Positions 25,752 to 32,928 of a stretch of 32,928 nucleotides of DNA are shown here, in pieces. The notes beneath the pieces are model-generated. The model saw only the letters and a program-made list of their open reading frames with translations. It had not been told where the DNA came from and ran no database searches. The number at the start of each line of letters is the position of its first letter. Position 1 is the stretch's first letter. Both the position numbers and the translations under genes were made by a program. Source of the DNA: Candidatus Woesebacteria bacterium GW2011_GWA1_38_8 (GTDB taxonomy: Bacteria > Patescibacteriota > Microgenomatia > UBA8517); NCBI GenBank assembly GCA_000993025.1, contig LBVJ01000017.1:1-32928 (forward strand), given 5' to 3'.

Positions 25752-25823
25752 AGCCCAAGGTGGGAATTGAACCCACGACCCTCTTCTTACCAAGAAGATG
25801 CTCTACCACTGAGCCACTTGGGC
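25752..25823 (-). tRNA. tRNA-Thr (GGT)
   Basis: Reverse strand GCCCAAGTGGCTCAGTGGTAGAGCATCTTCTTGGTAAGAAGAGGGTCGTGGGTTCAATTCCCACCTTGGGCT; anticodon GGT. Confidence 0.94.
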
Positions 25824-25920
25824 GAATTACCCTGAAATTATAGCATTAACAATAAAGGAATTTATAGTAACTTAAAGGGTAAACTAAAAACAGTACTCGA
25901 CTTTGAAATCCTCCAGATGT

Positions 25921-25926
25921 TATAAT
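25921..25926 (+). promoter_or_regulatory. Extended -10 (TGTTATAAT) of rpmG, 10 nt from ATG
   Basis: ccagaTGtTATAATtcttcccgctATG. Confidence 0.6.
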
Positions 25927-25936
25927 TCTTCCCGCT

Positions 25937-26128
25937 ATGGCAAAGAAAGGCGCAAGAGAGCTGGTCGGAATGATCTGTCAAACTTGTAAGTCGCAAAACT
26001 ATGTGACTGAGAGGAATAAGGTCAATATGGCTGAAAAATCCGAAAAGTCGGCAAAACTGCAGATAAAGAAGTACTGCAAGAGGTGCAAAAAGCACACATT
26101 GCATAAAGAAACAAGTAAATTGAAATAG
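25937..26128 (+). CDS. rpmG: 50S ribosomal protein L33
   Basis: 63 aa; CQTCKSQNYVTERNKVN...LQIKKYCKRCKKHTLHKETSK. Confidence 0.9.
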   Translation: MAKKGARELVGMICQTCKSQNYVTERNKVNMAEKSEKSAKLQIKKYCKRCKKHTLHKETSKLK

Positions 26129-26154
26129 AAAGTATAATAGAATTCTCTCAATAT

Positions 26155-26880
26155 ATGACAGAGAATAGACCGTTTAATGATTTCTTAAATACTGAATCAG
26201 TTCCCCATTCAAAAGAGACAAATAAAAGCATTAAAGAAGCACTAATAGCCGGAGGGATTACTGTAAAATACATTACTCCAAAGATCAAAATATATTTGCC
26301 GATAATTGACATAACAAAGCAACCCATACCACAACAAATCGAGACCGCCCGTCAATTTGCCACAGCGGCATTTGCTGATCAAAGAAAACTTGTTTATGAA
26401 TTTGGCAATCACCCTCTAAGCACCGGAGATGCGGCAGTGGGACTTGGAACCAACGTTACAGTTATTGGTTTTAATCCTGAGGCAATAGAACTAACAGATG
26501 TCGTAAGGGGAACGGAAAATATAAAATTACCCGGAAAGGGGTCTGGATCTATTGCATTAAATACCAACCTGCTCACAGAAGACATCAAGACATTTCCTAT
26601 TGCTGATCAAGCGCAAGCGTTTGCACCCTACCCTTCTGACGTCAGAAAATTTACTCTTGAGGGGTGTCAGCATGCAAAAGAAACATATATTGTATTGAAT
26701 CCATCAACAATATCTACTTATCCGCCAGAGGATGCAATATCTAACTTACCAAAACCCTATCGAGCAAGGGTGGTGTATTTGACAAGGAAGGAAATTGAAA
26801 AAATAACCGGTACTTCAATATCTAAATTTCTTGACGGTTACGAAGGAAAAGTCAAAATTCCTGTCGTAGTTGCAAAATAG
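26155..26880 (+). CDS. Hypothetical protein
   Basis: 241 aa ORF with TATAAT 16 nt upstream of ATG; no family recognised. Confidence 0.6.
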   Translation: MTENRPFNDFLNTESVPHSKETNKSIKEALIAGGITVKYITPKIKIYLPIIDITKQPIPQQIETARQFATAAFADQRKLVYEFGNHPLSTGDAAVGLGTNVTVIGFNPEAIELTDVVRGTENIKLPGKGSGSIALNTNLLTEDIKTFPIADQAQAFAPYPSDVRKFTLEGCQHAKETYIVLNPSTISTYPPEDAISNLPKPYRARVVYLTRKEIEKITGTSISKFLDGYEGKVKIPVVVAK

Positions 26881-27001
26881 TCGAGAAAATGATTAAGAAA
26901 GCAGGTTCTCCTTCATAGATTCCCACACAATCCAACGCGGGCTTTGGTCTAATAATATATGATAAAAAATTTCTACAGACATATATTAAAAAAAATAACT
27001 T

Positions 27002-27262
27002 TTAAACGATCTCGTTCAACCTGTCAGCTTTTATAGTTGTACTTTTCTGACATTTTAATATGTCACACATTTGAGTGTTGACCTTTTTGCACCTCTCATC
27101 TAATTGGCACCTTGCTCCTTGGGCAAACGTAGACGGCTTTCTTCTCATCCAGGGAGGAATCGCTCCCGGAACTCCAAATTCTGTATAGATATCAGAAAAA
27201 TCTGCAGCACATACCACTTTATCCGTGGTTACATTATTCTTATCAGCTTCACTTTTAGACAT
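27002..27262 (-). CDS. Hypothetical small cysteine-containing protein
   Basis: 86 aa with 5 Cys (...CAAD..RCQLDERCKKVNTQMCDILKCQK). Confidence 0.45.
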   Translation of the reverse strand: MSKSEADKNNVTTDKVVCAADFSDIYTEFGVPGAIPPWMRRKPSTFAQGARCQLDERCKKVNTQMCDILKCQKSTTIKADRLNEIV

Positions 27263-27412
27263 ATCAATTAAAAATAATTAGTCCTATAACGTATTCAAAC
27301 TATAGGTTTGTACGATATTTTCCCAGATATCTTTCTATAATGCAAGGTCTTAAAATCTTTTTGACATACCTGCTCCACAATTGCTTCTAAGCTTATATAT
27401 AATACTTTGTAT

Positions 27413-28024
27413 ATGACTGTAAATATTGGAAAGCTTGTCGTTGTTACCGGATTTTCCGGAGCCGGAAAGGATACTTTAATCGAGCGTTTTTTAACTAAAC
27501 GGAGTGATTTTGAAGCGGTGGTCACCCATTCTACCCGACCGCAGCGAAAGGGTGAAATACCCGGAGTACACCACCATTTCGTAAGTTTCAATGAATTCGA
27601 GTCATTGATCCAAAAAGGAGAGATGCTGGAATATGTTAAATACGGTTCATTTTATAAAGGAACGACAAAAAGCGCTTTTAGCAAGGTAAAAGAAGGTAAA
27701 AACATTGTATGGCGGGTTGATATCTTAAGGGCAGCTACATATGAAGAAACTTTCTCACAAGTATTTGATGCGGAAACGTCCCAAATCTTAAGTAAGAAAT
27801 CTGTCAGGTTATTTGTTAAAACCCCTTCCCACAGCACATCCTTTCAAAGATACGTTGCCAGAGATGAAAAGAGTTTGGATATCGAGGAGTTTAAAAAAAG
27901 GTTAAAAAGGGACATTTATGTATATGATCGGTATAAACATAAATTTCCGTATATTATCGTAAACAAGACGGGTAAGATCAATCAATCGCTTTCGGAAATG
28001 GAAAGGATCATTGACTCCATTTAG
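27413..28024 (+). CDS. gmk: Guanylate kinase-like protein (start placed at MTVNIGKL)
   Basis: KLVVVTGFSGAGKDTLIERFL, VTHSTRPQRKGEIPGVHHHFVSFNEFESLIQKGEMLEYVKYGSFYKGTTKS. Confidence 0.85.
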   Translation: MTVNIGKLVVVTGFSGAGKDTLIERFLTKRSDFEAVVTHSTRPQRKGEIPGVHHHFVSFNEFESLIQKGEMLEYVKYGSFYKGTTKSAFSKVKEGKNIVWRVDILRAATYEETFSQVFDAETSQILSKKSVRLFVKTPSHSTSFQRYVARDEKSLDIEEFKKRLKRDIYVYDRYKHKFPYIIVNKTGKINQSLSEMERIIDSI

Positions 28025-28073
28025 ATTCTTGTTTACCAATGAATGAAGACCCCTTACAAATATTCAGACTAAA

Positions 28074-28928
28074 TCAGTTTAATAAGTTTCCTGCCAGTTT
28101 TATTCCTTCAATTAATGCGTATCTTTCTAACATATTTTTATGCTCTACATACGCTCTTGCTTCAGTCATAACCCCATTGTCCCCATCCTCTTTCAAATCC
28201 ATAAATCCATCTATAACACCCAAGGCTAAGGTCGTATTTGCCATTTTAGTTTCGAGAATTTCATCTTTTTCACCCTTATTAAAAACTCTTGTCATAACTT
28301 TCGCCATCCTGCCAAAAGATCTTTTTCTCATTTCAAGAGAAAGAGTAAAAGTGTCAAGTCCATCAAGACCGTGGAATGTTTCAGGTTCTTTTAACTTGGT
28401 TTCATAAAAAAGATAATCATCTCTTGTATTAGTCAAATCAGCGATCAGATCGTTCTTTTTTTCGAACGGAATGTTCTGATTTGCTTTAATAAGATTTATA
28501 CCCCTTGTCCATAATTCGCCCGCGCTTTTACCTTCTCCATCTTTACTATTCCACGCAGCTTCACCCGACCTACCTGCTGATTTGTCAAAACAATCATCCC
28601 ATTTACAGGCTAATGCTTTATACATAAGTACCACAGGAACGATCAAACCATCCTTGTGCAAATCTTCCATATTCAGACCGGAAAATTCCTCCAAAGCGGA
28701 AAAGGAAACTGTTAACGTCTTTTCTTCCGCAAGGAAATTATTTTCGTCCGCAGGCAGAGTGTTTATTAAGGACTCGTATCTTTTTCTTACATTAGGTGTC
28801 TTTGCCACTATTTTTGCCAGTGTACAAAGTCCTTTTATATAAAATCCGTTATTATCAAGAAGATTTTCTGCTGCCGCCCTTGCATCTCCGGTAACCAAGT
28901 CACTTTTAAAATTATATTCTCTTTCCAT
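28074..28928 (-). CDS. Hypothetical alpha-helical protein with DDxxD-like motif
   Basis: 284 aa; KWDDCFDKSAGR and LALGVIDGFMDLKEDGDNG segments. Confidence 0.6.
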   Translation of the reverse strand: MEREYNFKSDLVTGDARAAAENLLDNNGFYIKGLCTLAKIVAKTPNVRKRYESLINTLPADENNFLAEEKTLTVSFSALEEFSGLNMEDLHKDGLIVPVVLMYKALACKWDDCFDKSAGRSGEAAWNSKDGEGKSAGELWTRGINLIKANQNIPFEKKNDLIADLTNTRDDYLFYETKLKEPETFHGLDGLDTFTLSLEMRKRSFGRMAKVMTRVFNKGEKDEILETKMANTTLALGVIDGFMDLKEDGDNGVMTEARAYVEHKNMLERYALIEGIKLAGNLLN

Positions 28929-29104
28929 AAATATTTATAAATTTTTTCCACAAACGCAATCTTATATTTTTTATTATTGGAAAATAATACGGGTTTGCGC
29001 GGTTGAGAAAGAAATATAAAAGAGAGTGCAAGCCCGTTTTAAAGATTTGCGATTGGAAAACTGATTATACCAACATATTTCTTGCCGTCCACCCCCAAAT
29101 GGGC

Positions 29105-29323
29105 TCATTTTACCCTAATCCTTTGCCTGGACCCCTTGGTATAATTGTATCTTCCACCGGATATATTTTTCGTGTCTACATCAACCCTAAAACATTTGAC
29201 CCCACTGGCGACTTTATCGGATAATGCCGGAAACACAAGACAATATAACGCTTCCATATCTTTCTTAATACAGTTTTTACAAACATCCGGAATATCTGAA
29301 GTTATTTGTATTTCACTAGTCAT
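29105..29323 (-). CDS. Hypothetical small Cys protein (start placed at MTSEIQIT)
   Basis: DVCKNCIKKDMEALYC motif; the longer ORF track start seems unlikely. Confidence 0.4.
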   Translation of the reverse strand: MTSEIQITSDIPDVCKNCIKKDMEALYCLVFPALSDKVASGVKCFRVDVDTKNISGGRYNYTKGSRQRIRVK

Positions 29324-29477
29324 TAATAATTTAAATTTAGACATTCTATACAATTTCCTCTGCATTAAACAAGGAGAAATATCTATTATGAGAAGGATGA
29401 AATTATTGATATAATAAACAGGTCTTAAGGGTATCTCTATTAAATATAACAAATATATTGCGCCAAAAAGCACAAAT

Positions 29478-29548
29478 AGGCTTGTGATGAAATGGTATCA
29501 TGGCGGTCTCCAAAACCGCTCTTCCAGGTTCAAATCCTGGCAAGCCTG
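29478..29548 (+). tRNA. tRNA-Trp (CCA)
   Basis: AGGCTTGTGATGAAATGGTATCATGGCGGTCTCCAAAACCGCTCTTCCAGGTTCAAATCCTGGCAAGCCTG; 7-bp acceptor, anticodon CCA, no encoded 3' CCA. Confidence 0.93.
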
Positions 29549-29620
29549 CATTTTCTTTAGCCTCACGATACTATATCAAACTATTGCTAACCCTGAAGAG
29601 AATTGAACTTTGAAGCTATA

Positions 29621-29875
29621 TTAAAGACTCTGTTCGTCTACTTTCAGATTTCCGTTTGCTACTTCGGCAATTGGATTACCAAACCACATCGAATGAATCG
29701 TTCCTGAACCATCTTTAGTACTCGTACTTTTAGCAACAGTAAAATTGGGAATAACTACATTATTTCTTTCAAGATATTCTTTAGTTGCAGTTTCAAGTGC
29801 TTTTCTGGCATGCCCACAACTCGAACAATTATTATCAAGTACTGAGCATTCTGATTTAATTATTTCGCATCTCAT
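29621..29875 (-). CDS. Hypothetical small Cys protein
   Basis: 84 aa; CEIIKSECSVLDNNCSSCGHARKALETA. Confidence 0.5.
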   Translation of the reverse strand: MRCEIIKSECSVLDNNCSSCGHARKALETATKEYLERNNVVIPNFTVAKSTSTKDGSGTIHSMWFGNPIAEVANGNLKVDEQSL

Positions 29876-30087
29876 ATATATTCTTCGGTGAGCAAGTGCT
29901 TAAATTTACATCCCGAGGCTGAAAAAGTCAAAAACAACTCCAATCTCCGAATTCAATATTTGAACAATTCTACTAATTTCGAGCGAGCTTACTTTATACC
30001 AATGGATTCGACTTTGCTCACCAGAAACAATAGCTCGTAGCTGGGCAACTTATAGGGACTCTTATCTTATAGTTATAGGGACTTATA

Positions 30088-30120
30088 GGGACGGTTCTGA
30101 TTTAGATACAGTTTTGATAA
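30088..30120. repeat. REP-like element next to Y1 transposase
   Basis: gggacggttctgatttagatacagttttgataa, 33-bp exact copy at 32878-32910. Confidence 0.75.
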
Positions 30121-30139
30121 AATAATAAATAATGAACGT

Positions 30140-30772
30140 TTACTTTCTGTGATAGCGAATTTTTCTAGTTTCATTATACCTCTGCCCCGATGATCCCCAT
30201 ATGCGTTTCTTATAGTTTGACAGCACTGTAATATCAACAATTAATTTCTGATACTTCTTGCGTTTCTCAATTTCTGTTTCTGTCAAATTTTCATATACAA
30301 AGTCAGCAGTTATCAGATCGTTTTTTTCTCCATATGAATAAAAGTTATAACTTGAATAAAGATAGTCCTTTGGGTTTTTAACTAAACCTGCTCTTACAGG
30401 ATTCAATTCAATATATTTACCGCATTGAATGAAATATTCATCTTTTCCAACAGGTTGACTTTTAAATCTATCTTGAAAAAAATGTCCAACCCACCCGTAT
30501 TTCTTTTTATAATAATAAAAATATTTTAAGTTTAATCGTTTCATGAAAGTAGAAAAATCAGAAGCTTTATTTGTTTTAACTAATAAATGTACGTGGTTTG
30601 GCATCAAACAAAAATGATATAAATCAAAAGGATGCTCATGTTTCAGTTTATGAAATATTCCTAAATATTTTTTATAGTCTTTTGCTGATCTGAAAATTAT
30701 GTTTTTATTATTCCCTCTAGTCATAACATGATAATAACTTTGAGATAATAAAAGTCTGGGTAATCTTGGCAT
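30140..30772 (-). mobile_element. REP-associated tyrosine transposase (RAYT / Y1_Tnp, IS200-like)
   Basis: SYYHVMTRGNNKNIIF, HFCLMPNHVHLLVKT (HxH), GHFFQDRFKSQPV, YIELNPVRAGLV. Confidence 0.93.
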
Positions 30773-30852
30773 ATTATTGTTGTCTATTAATTATTACGGT
30801 TTTTTCGGTAATTGTAAATAATTGTATAATTGTAAATACTGTGGCTATTTAA

Positions 30853-30863
30853 GAACCGTCCCC
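30853..30863. repeat. Inverted REP-like core on the other flank of the transposase
   Basis: gaaccgtcccc = reverse complement of ggggacggttc. Confidence 0.65.
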
Positions 30864-30973
30864 TTAGTTACACCTGAATAATTAGGCAAAAATGAGGATA
30901 TGTCCATACTCCGGTTACTGTAGTTCGAAAAATATGCTTTTTGACTTCAATCGATATATAATCAAATCAGAAA

Positions 30974-31426
30974 ATGGACATTGATCAAATTTTTTCGAAT
31001 ATTATGAAGGTTTTGAAAAGTAAAGAATTTTTAATGCGATTTATATCTATTATTTTTCTTCTATTAGGTATCTCCACCACTGATATTTTTCGATTTATTC
31101 TGATGCTTATTTCAGGAATTATGTTAGGAATCTATTATGGCTTATATAATGATGTCATTTGGAGGCCAAAAGGTAGTCTTGGAGAATCCTTTCCTTATAG
31201 GGCTCACCAACTGTGGATTCACATTATTTGCGGCCTAATCGGAAGTATATCTCTATATTTCTTACTTGGAGCAATAAATATATACAATCCATTAAAAACC
31301 TTAAAAAATTTTGGGTTTACTGAATTTACACTATTTGGAATAGCCTTATTAGGCTATGTGGGTTTGTTACCGAGAATTCTTTGGTATTTTTCCTACGCCC
31401 AACAGGGAATCTTCAAAAATAAGTAA
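30974..31426 (+). CDS. Hypothetical membrane protein
   Basis: 150 aa with several hydrophobic helices; TATAAT 11 nt upstream of ATG. Confidence 0.6.
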   Translation: MDIDQIFSNIMKVLKSKEFLMRFISIIFLLLGISTTDIFRFILMLISGIMLGIYYGLYNDVIWRPKGSLGESFPYRAHQLWIHIICGLIGSISLYFLLGAINIYNPLKTLKNFGFTEFTLFGIALLGYVGLLPRILWYFSYAQQGIFKNK

Positions 31427-31574
31427 ATAATTTATCCATTTACTTGGAAGACATATTGCGAATTAAGAAACCTTTCAACCTGACCTATATCAAATTAGCT
31501 TATTTCGTGCCAAATTGACCACAAAAAATAAACAGCCACAAAGCTGATTTGTAGCAGACCTCTAATCTGGCTAC

Positions 31575-32306
31575 TTAGTTCATTTTTGACCAAATACCAC
31601 ACCTTTTTGAAACAAAACCTTTATCAGTAGTTGCTATTGTCACTATGGCTACATCATCCGTATTTTCGTTTGATAATATTCCACCCATCCCTCCTGTAAA
31701 ATTGGATAATCTAGCAAAGTAACACCCTGTTTGACCTGTGTTCTTATATTGTCCAGGTTCAATATCAGTTCCAATAATATACATTCCATCTCCAAAAGTT
31801 GTCTTATCTGTTGTTATTGCAGACAAATCCTGAGTCCAAGTTCCACATCTTTTTGATGTAAAACCTTTATCAGTAGCTTCAATTGTTACAATTGCTGGAG
31901 CATCAATATTGTCATTAGTTATAATATCTCCCAAATCATTACCAAAACCACTCAATCTTGAATAATAGCAACCAGATGACGCTTCTCGTGTTCTATATGT
32001 TCCAGGTTGTATTTCATTACCAACTTCATATGTTCCGTCTGAAAAGTGCGGGTTTGGGTCTTCGGTTGGTTCAACCTTCGTCTCCACATCTGTAGATTCA
32101 CCTTCTTTATCTGAAGTGGATTTAGTATCATTGGATGAACTTTTTCCCGAACCCCCTACTCCCATAATCATAAACACAACAAATAGACCAATAATTCCAG
32201 TAAGTAAAGGGTGTCTTCTAAACCAACTTCTTTGGTCAGTTTGACAATGAGGACATTTGGTAGCTTTTTCGTCTATCTCCGATTTACAACTCTTACATTT
32301 CTTCAT
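31575..32306 (-). CDS. Zinc-ribbon, single-TM protein with two tandem ~70 aa domains
   Basis: CKSCKSEIDEKATKCPHC; two repeats (FSDGTYEVGNEIQPGTYRT...CYYSRLSGF...GFTSKRCGTW and FGDGMYIIGTDIEPGQYKN...CYFARLSNF...GFVSKRCGIW). Confidence 0.8.
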   Translation of the reverse strand: MKKCKSCKSEIDEKATKCPHCQTDQRSWFRRHPLLTGIIGLFVVFMIMGVGGSGKSSSNDTKSTSDKEGESTDVETKVEPTEDPNPHFSDGTYEVGNEIQPGTYRTREASSGCYYSRLSGFGNDLGDIITNDNIDAPAIVTIEATDKGFTSKRCGTWTQDLSAITTDKTTFGDGMYIIGTDIEPGQYKNTGQTGCYFARLSNFTGGMGGILSNENTDDVAIVTIATTDKGFVSKRCGIWSKMN

Positions 32307-32312
32307 TTACAT

Positions 32313-32323
32313 ATCACCCCCTT
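32313..32323 (-). promoter_or_regulatory. Strong Shine-Dalgarno AAGGGGGTGAT upstream of 31575..32306
   Basis: Reverse strand AAGGGGGTGAT-ATGTAA-ATG. Confidence 0.7.
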
Positions 32324-32557
32324 AATTGGACAGCCGCGAATAAATGGACAGAGGAAAATTCACTTCTGTCAGTATTATACAAAAATCAACAGAAAATAAC
32401 TATATTCCAGTCAAATAACTGAAAACGCATAATTGGGACTTCGAAATTGTCTCAATCTTTCTATATCAAACGAACTTAATTCGTGCCAGATTGTTCGAAG
32501 TTGAACCACCAAGGCCTGCTGTAATTTTAAGATTCTGATACAATTTGTAGTGATAAC

Positions 32558-32854
32558 ATGGATGACATTGCCAATGCATATTGGACTGTATTTTCAATAT
32601 TAGTTTTGCTCCTATTTTCTGCTGCAATAATTATAATTCTCGGAGTAATAAACTATATAAAGGCAAGGAAAAAGAAAAAAAACAAACTGAAATCTAACTT
32701 AATTACTGTTGGGTTCGCTTATTTTGTACTAGCAACAATATTTTACTTCAATAAAGATTATGGAAAAGTTTTTTCATTTTTTTTCTTGCCAATACTCTCC
32801 ATACTTGTTCTAATAATATTGGAGGTGGCAGGTTTGTTCATAAATAAAAAGTAA
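32558..32854 (+). CDS. Hypothetical membrane protein
   Basis: 98 aa, hydrophobic helices with a basic loop (KARKKKKNKLK). Confidence 0.5.
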   Translation: MDDIANAYWTVFSILVLLLFSAAIIIILGVINYIKARKKKKNKLKSNLITVGFAYFVLATIFYFNKDYGKVFSFFFLPILSILVLIILEVAGLFINKK

Positions 32855-32877
32855 AGAAAAATTTAAGGGAGCGTTGG

Positions 32878-32910
32878 GGGACGGTTCTGATTTAGATACA
32901 GTTTTGATAA
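32878..32910. repeat. Second copy of the REP-like element, without a visible transposase in the window
   Basis: gggacggttctgatttagatacagttttgataa, identical to 30088-30120. Confidence 0.75.
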
Positions 32911-32928
32911 TATTTATTAGAAACTAAC

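Noticed and set aside
29003-29224. 73 aa plus-strand ORF
   Set aside because: Overlaps the better-supported minus-strand small ORF; no motif or good start context.
30040-30120. CRISPR array (repeated ttatagggac words)
   Set aside because: Units are too short and irregular, with no spacers and no cas genes; better explained by the REP-like element.

Overview
The window looks like a Candidate Phyla Radiation / Patescibacteria (probably Microgenomates-like) chromosome segment; this is inferred from gene content and protein style, not from a search. Positions 1-28 kb hold dense housekeeping genes: a contracted rpsB-tsf-frr-rseP-proS cluster; a folate/dTMP module (folD, glyA, frameshifted tmk, thyA, folA, dcd); topA, dprA, a penicillin-binding protein and mreB; an O-antigen-ligase-like TPR protein; def-fmt; rpmB; an M50 protease; queA; a cohesin-like surface protein; rpmG; gmk; and four tRNAs. 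Positions 28-33 kb are accessory: small hypothetical proteins, a Y1 (REP-associated) transposase with flanking REP-like sequences, and a duplicated-domain zinc-ribbon protein with an atypically strong Shine-Dalgarno. The most interesting signals are: (i) tRNA-fragment/tRNA-like repeats and a tRNA-derived hairpin around tRNA-Tyr/Thr(TGT) and tRNA-Thr(GGT); (ii) short palindromic or word-like repeats carried in frame inside conserved enzymes (QueA, FolD, TopA x3, Fmt, GlyA) and also present intergenically; (iii) a recurring -10 box about 8-10 nt upstream of ATG, suggesting leaderless transcription; (iv) an unassigned, highly structured ~200-nt intergenic region; (v) a frameshift in tmk. All calls are by eye, with no database search.
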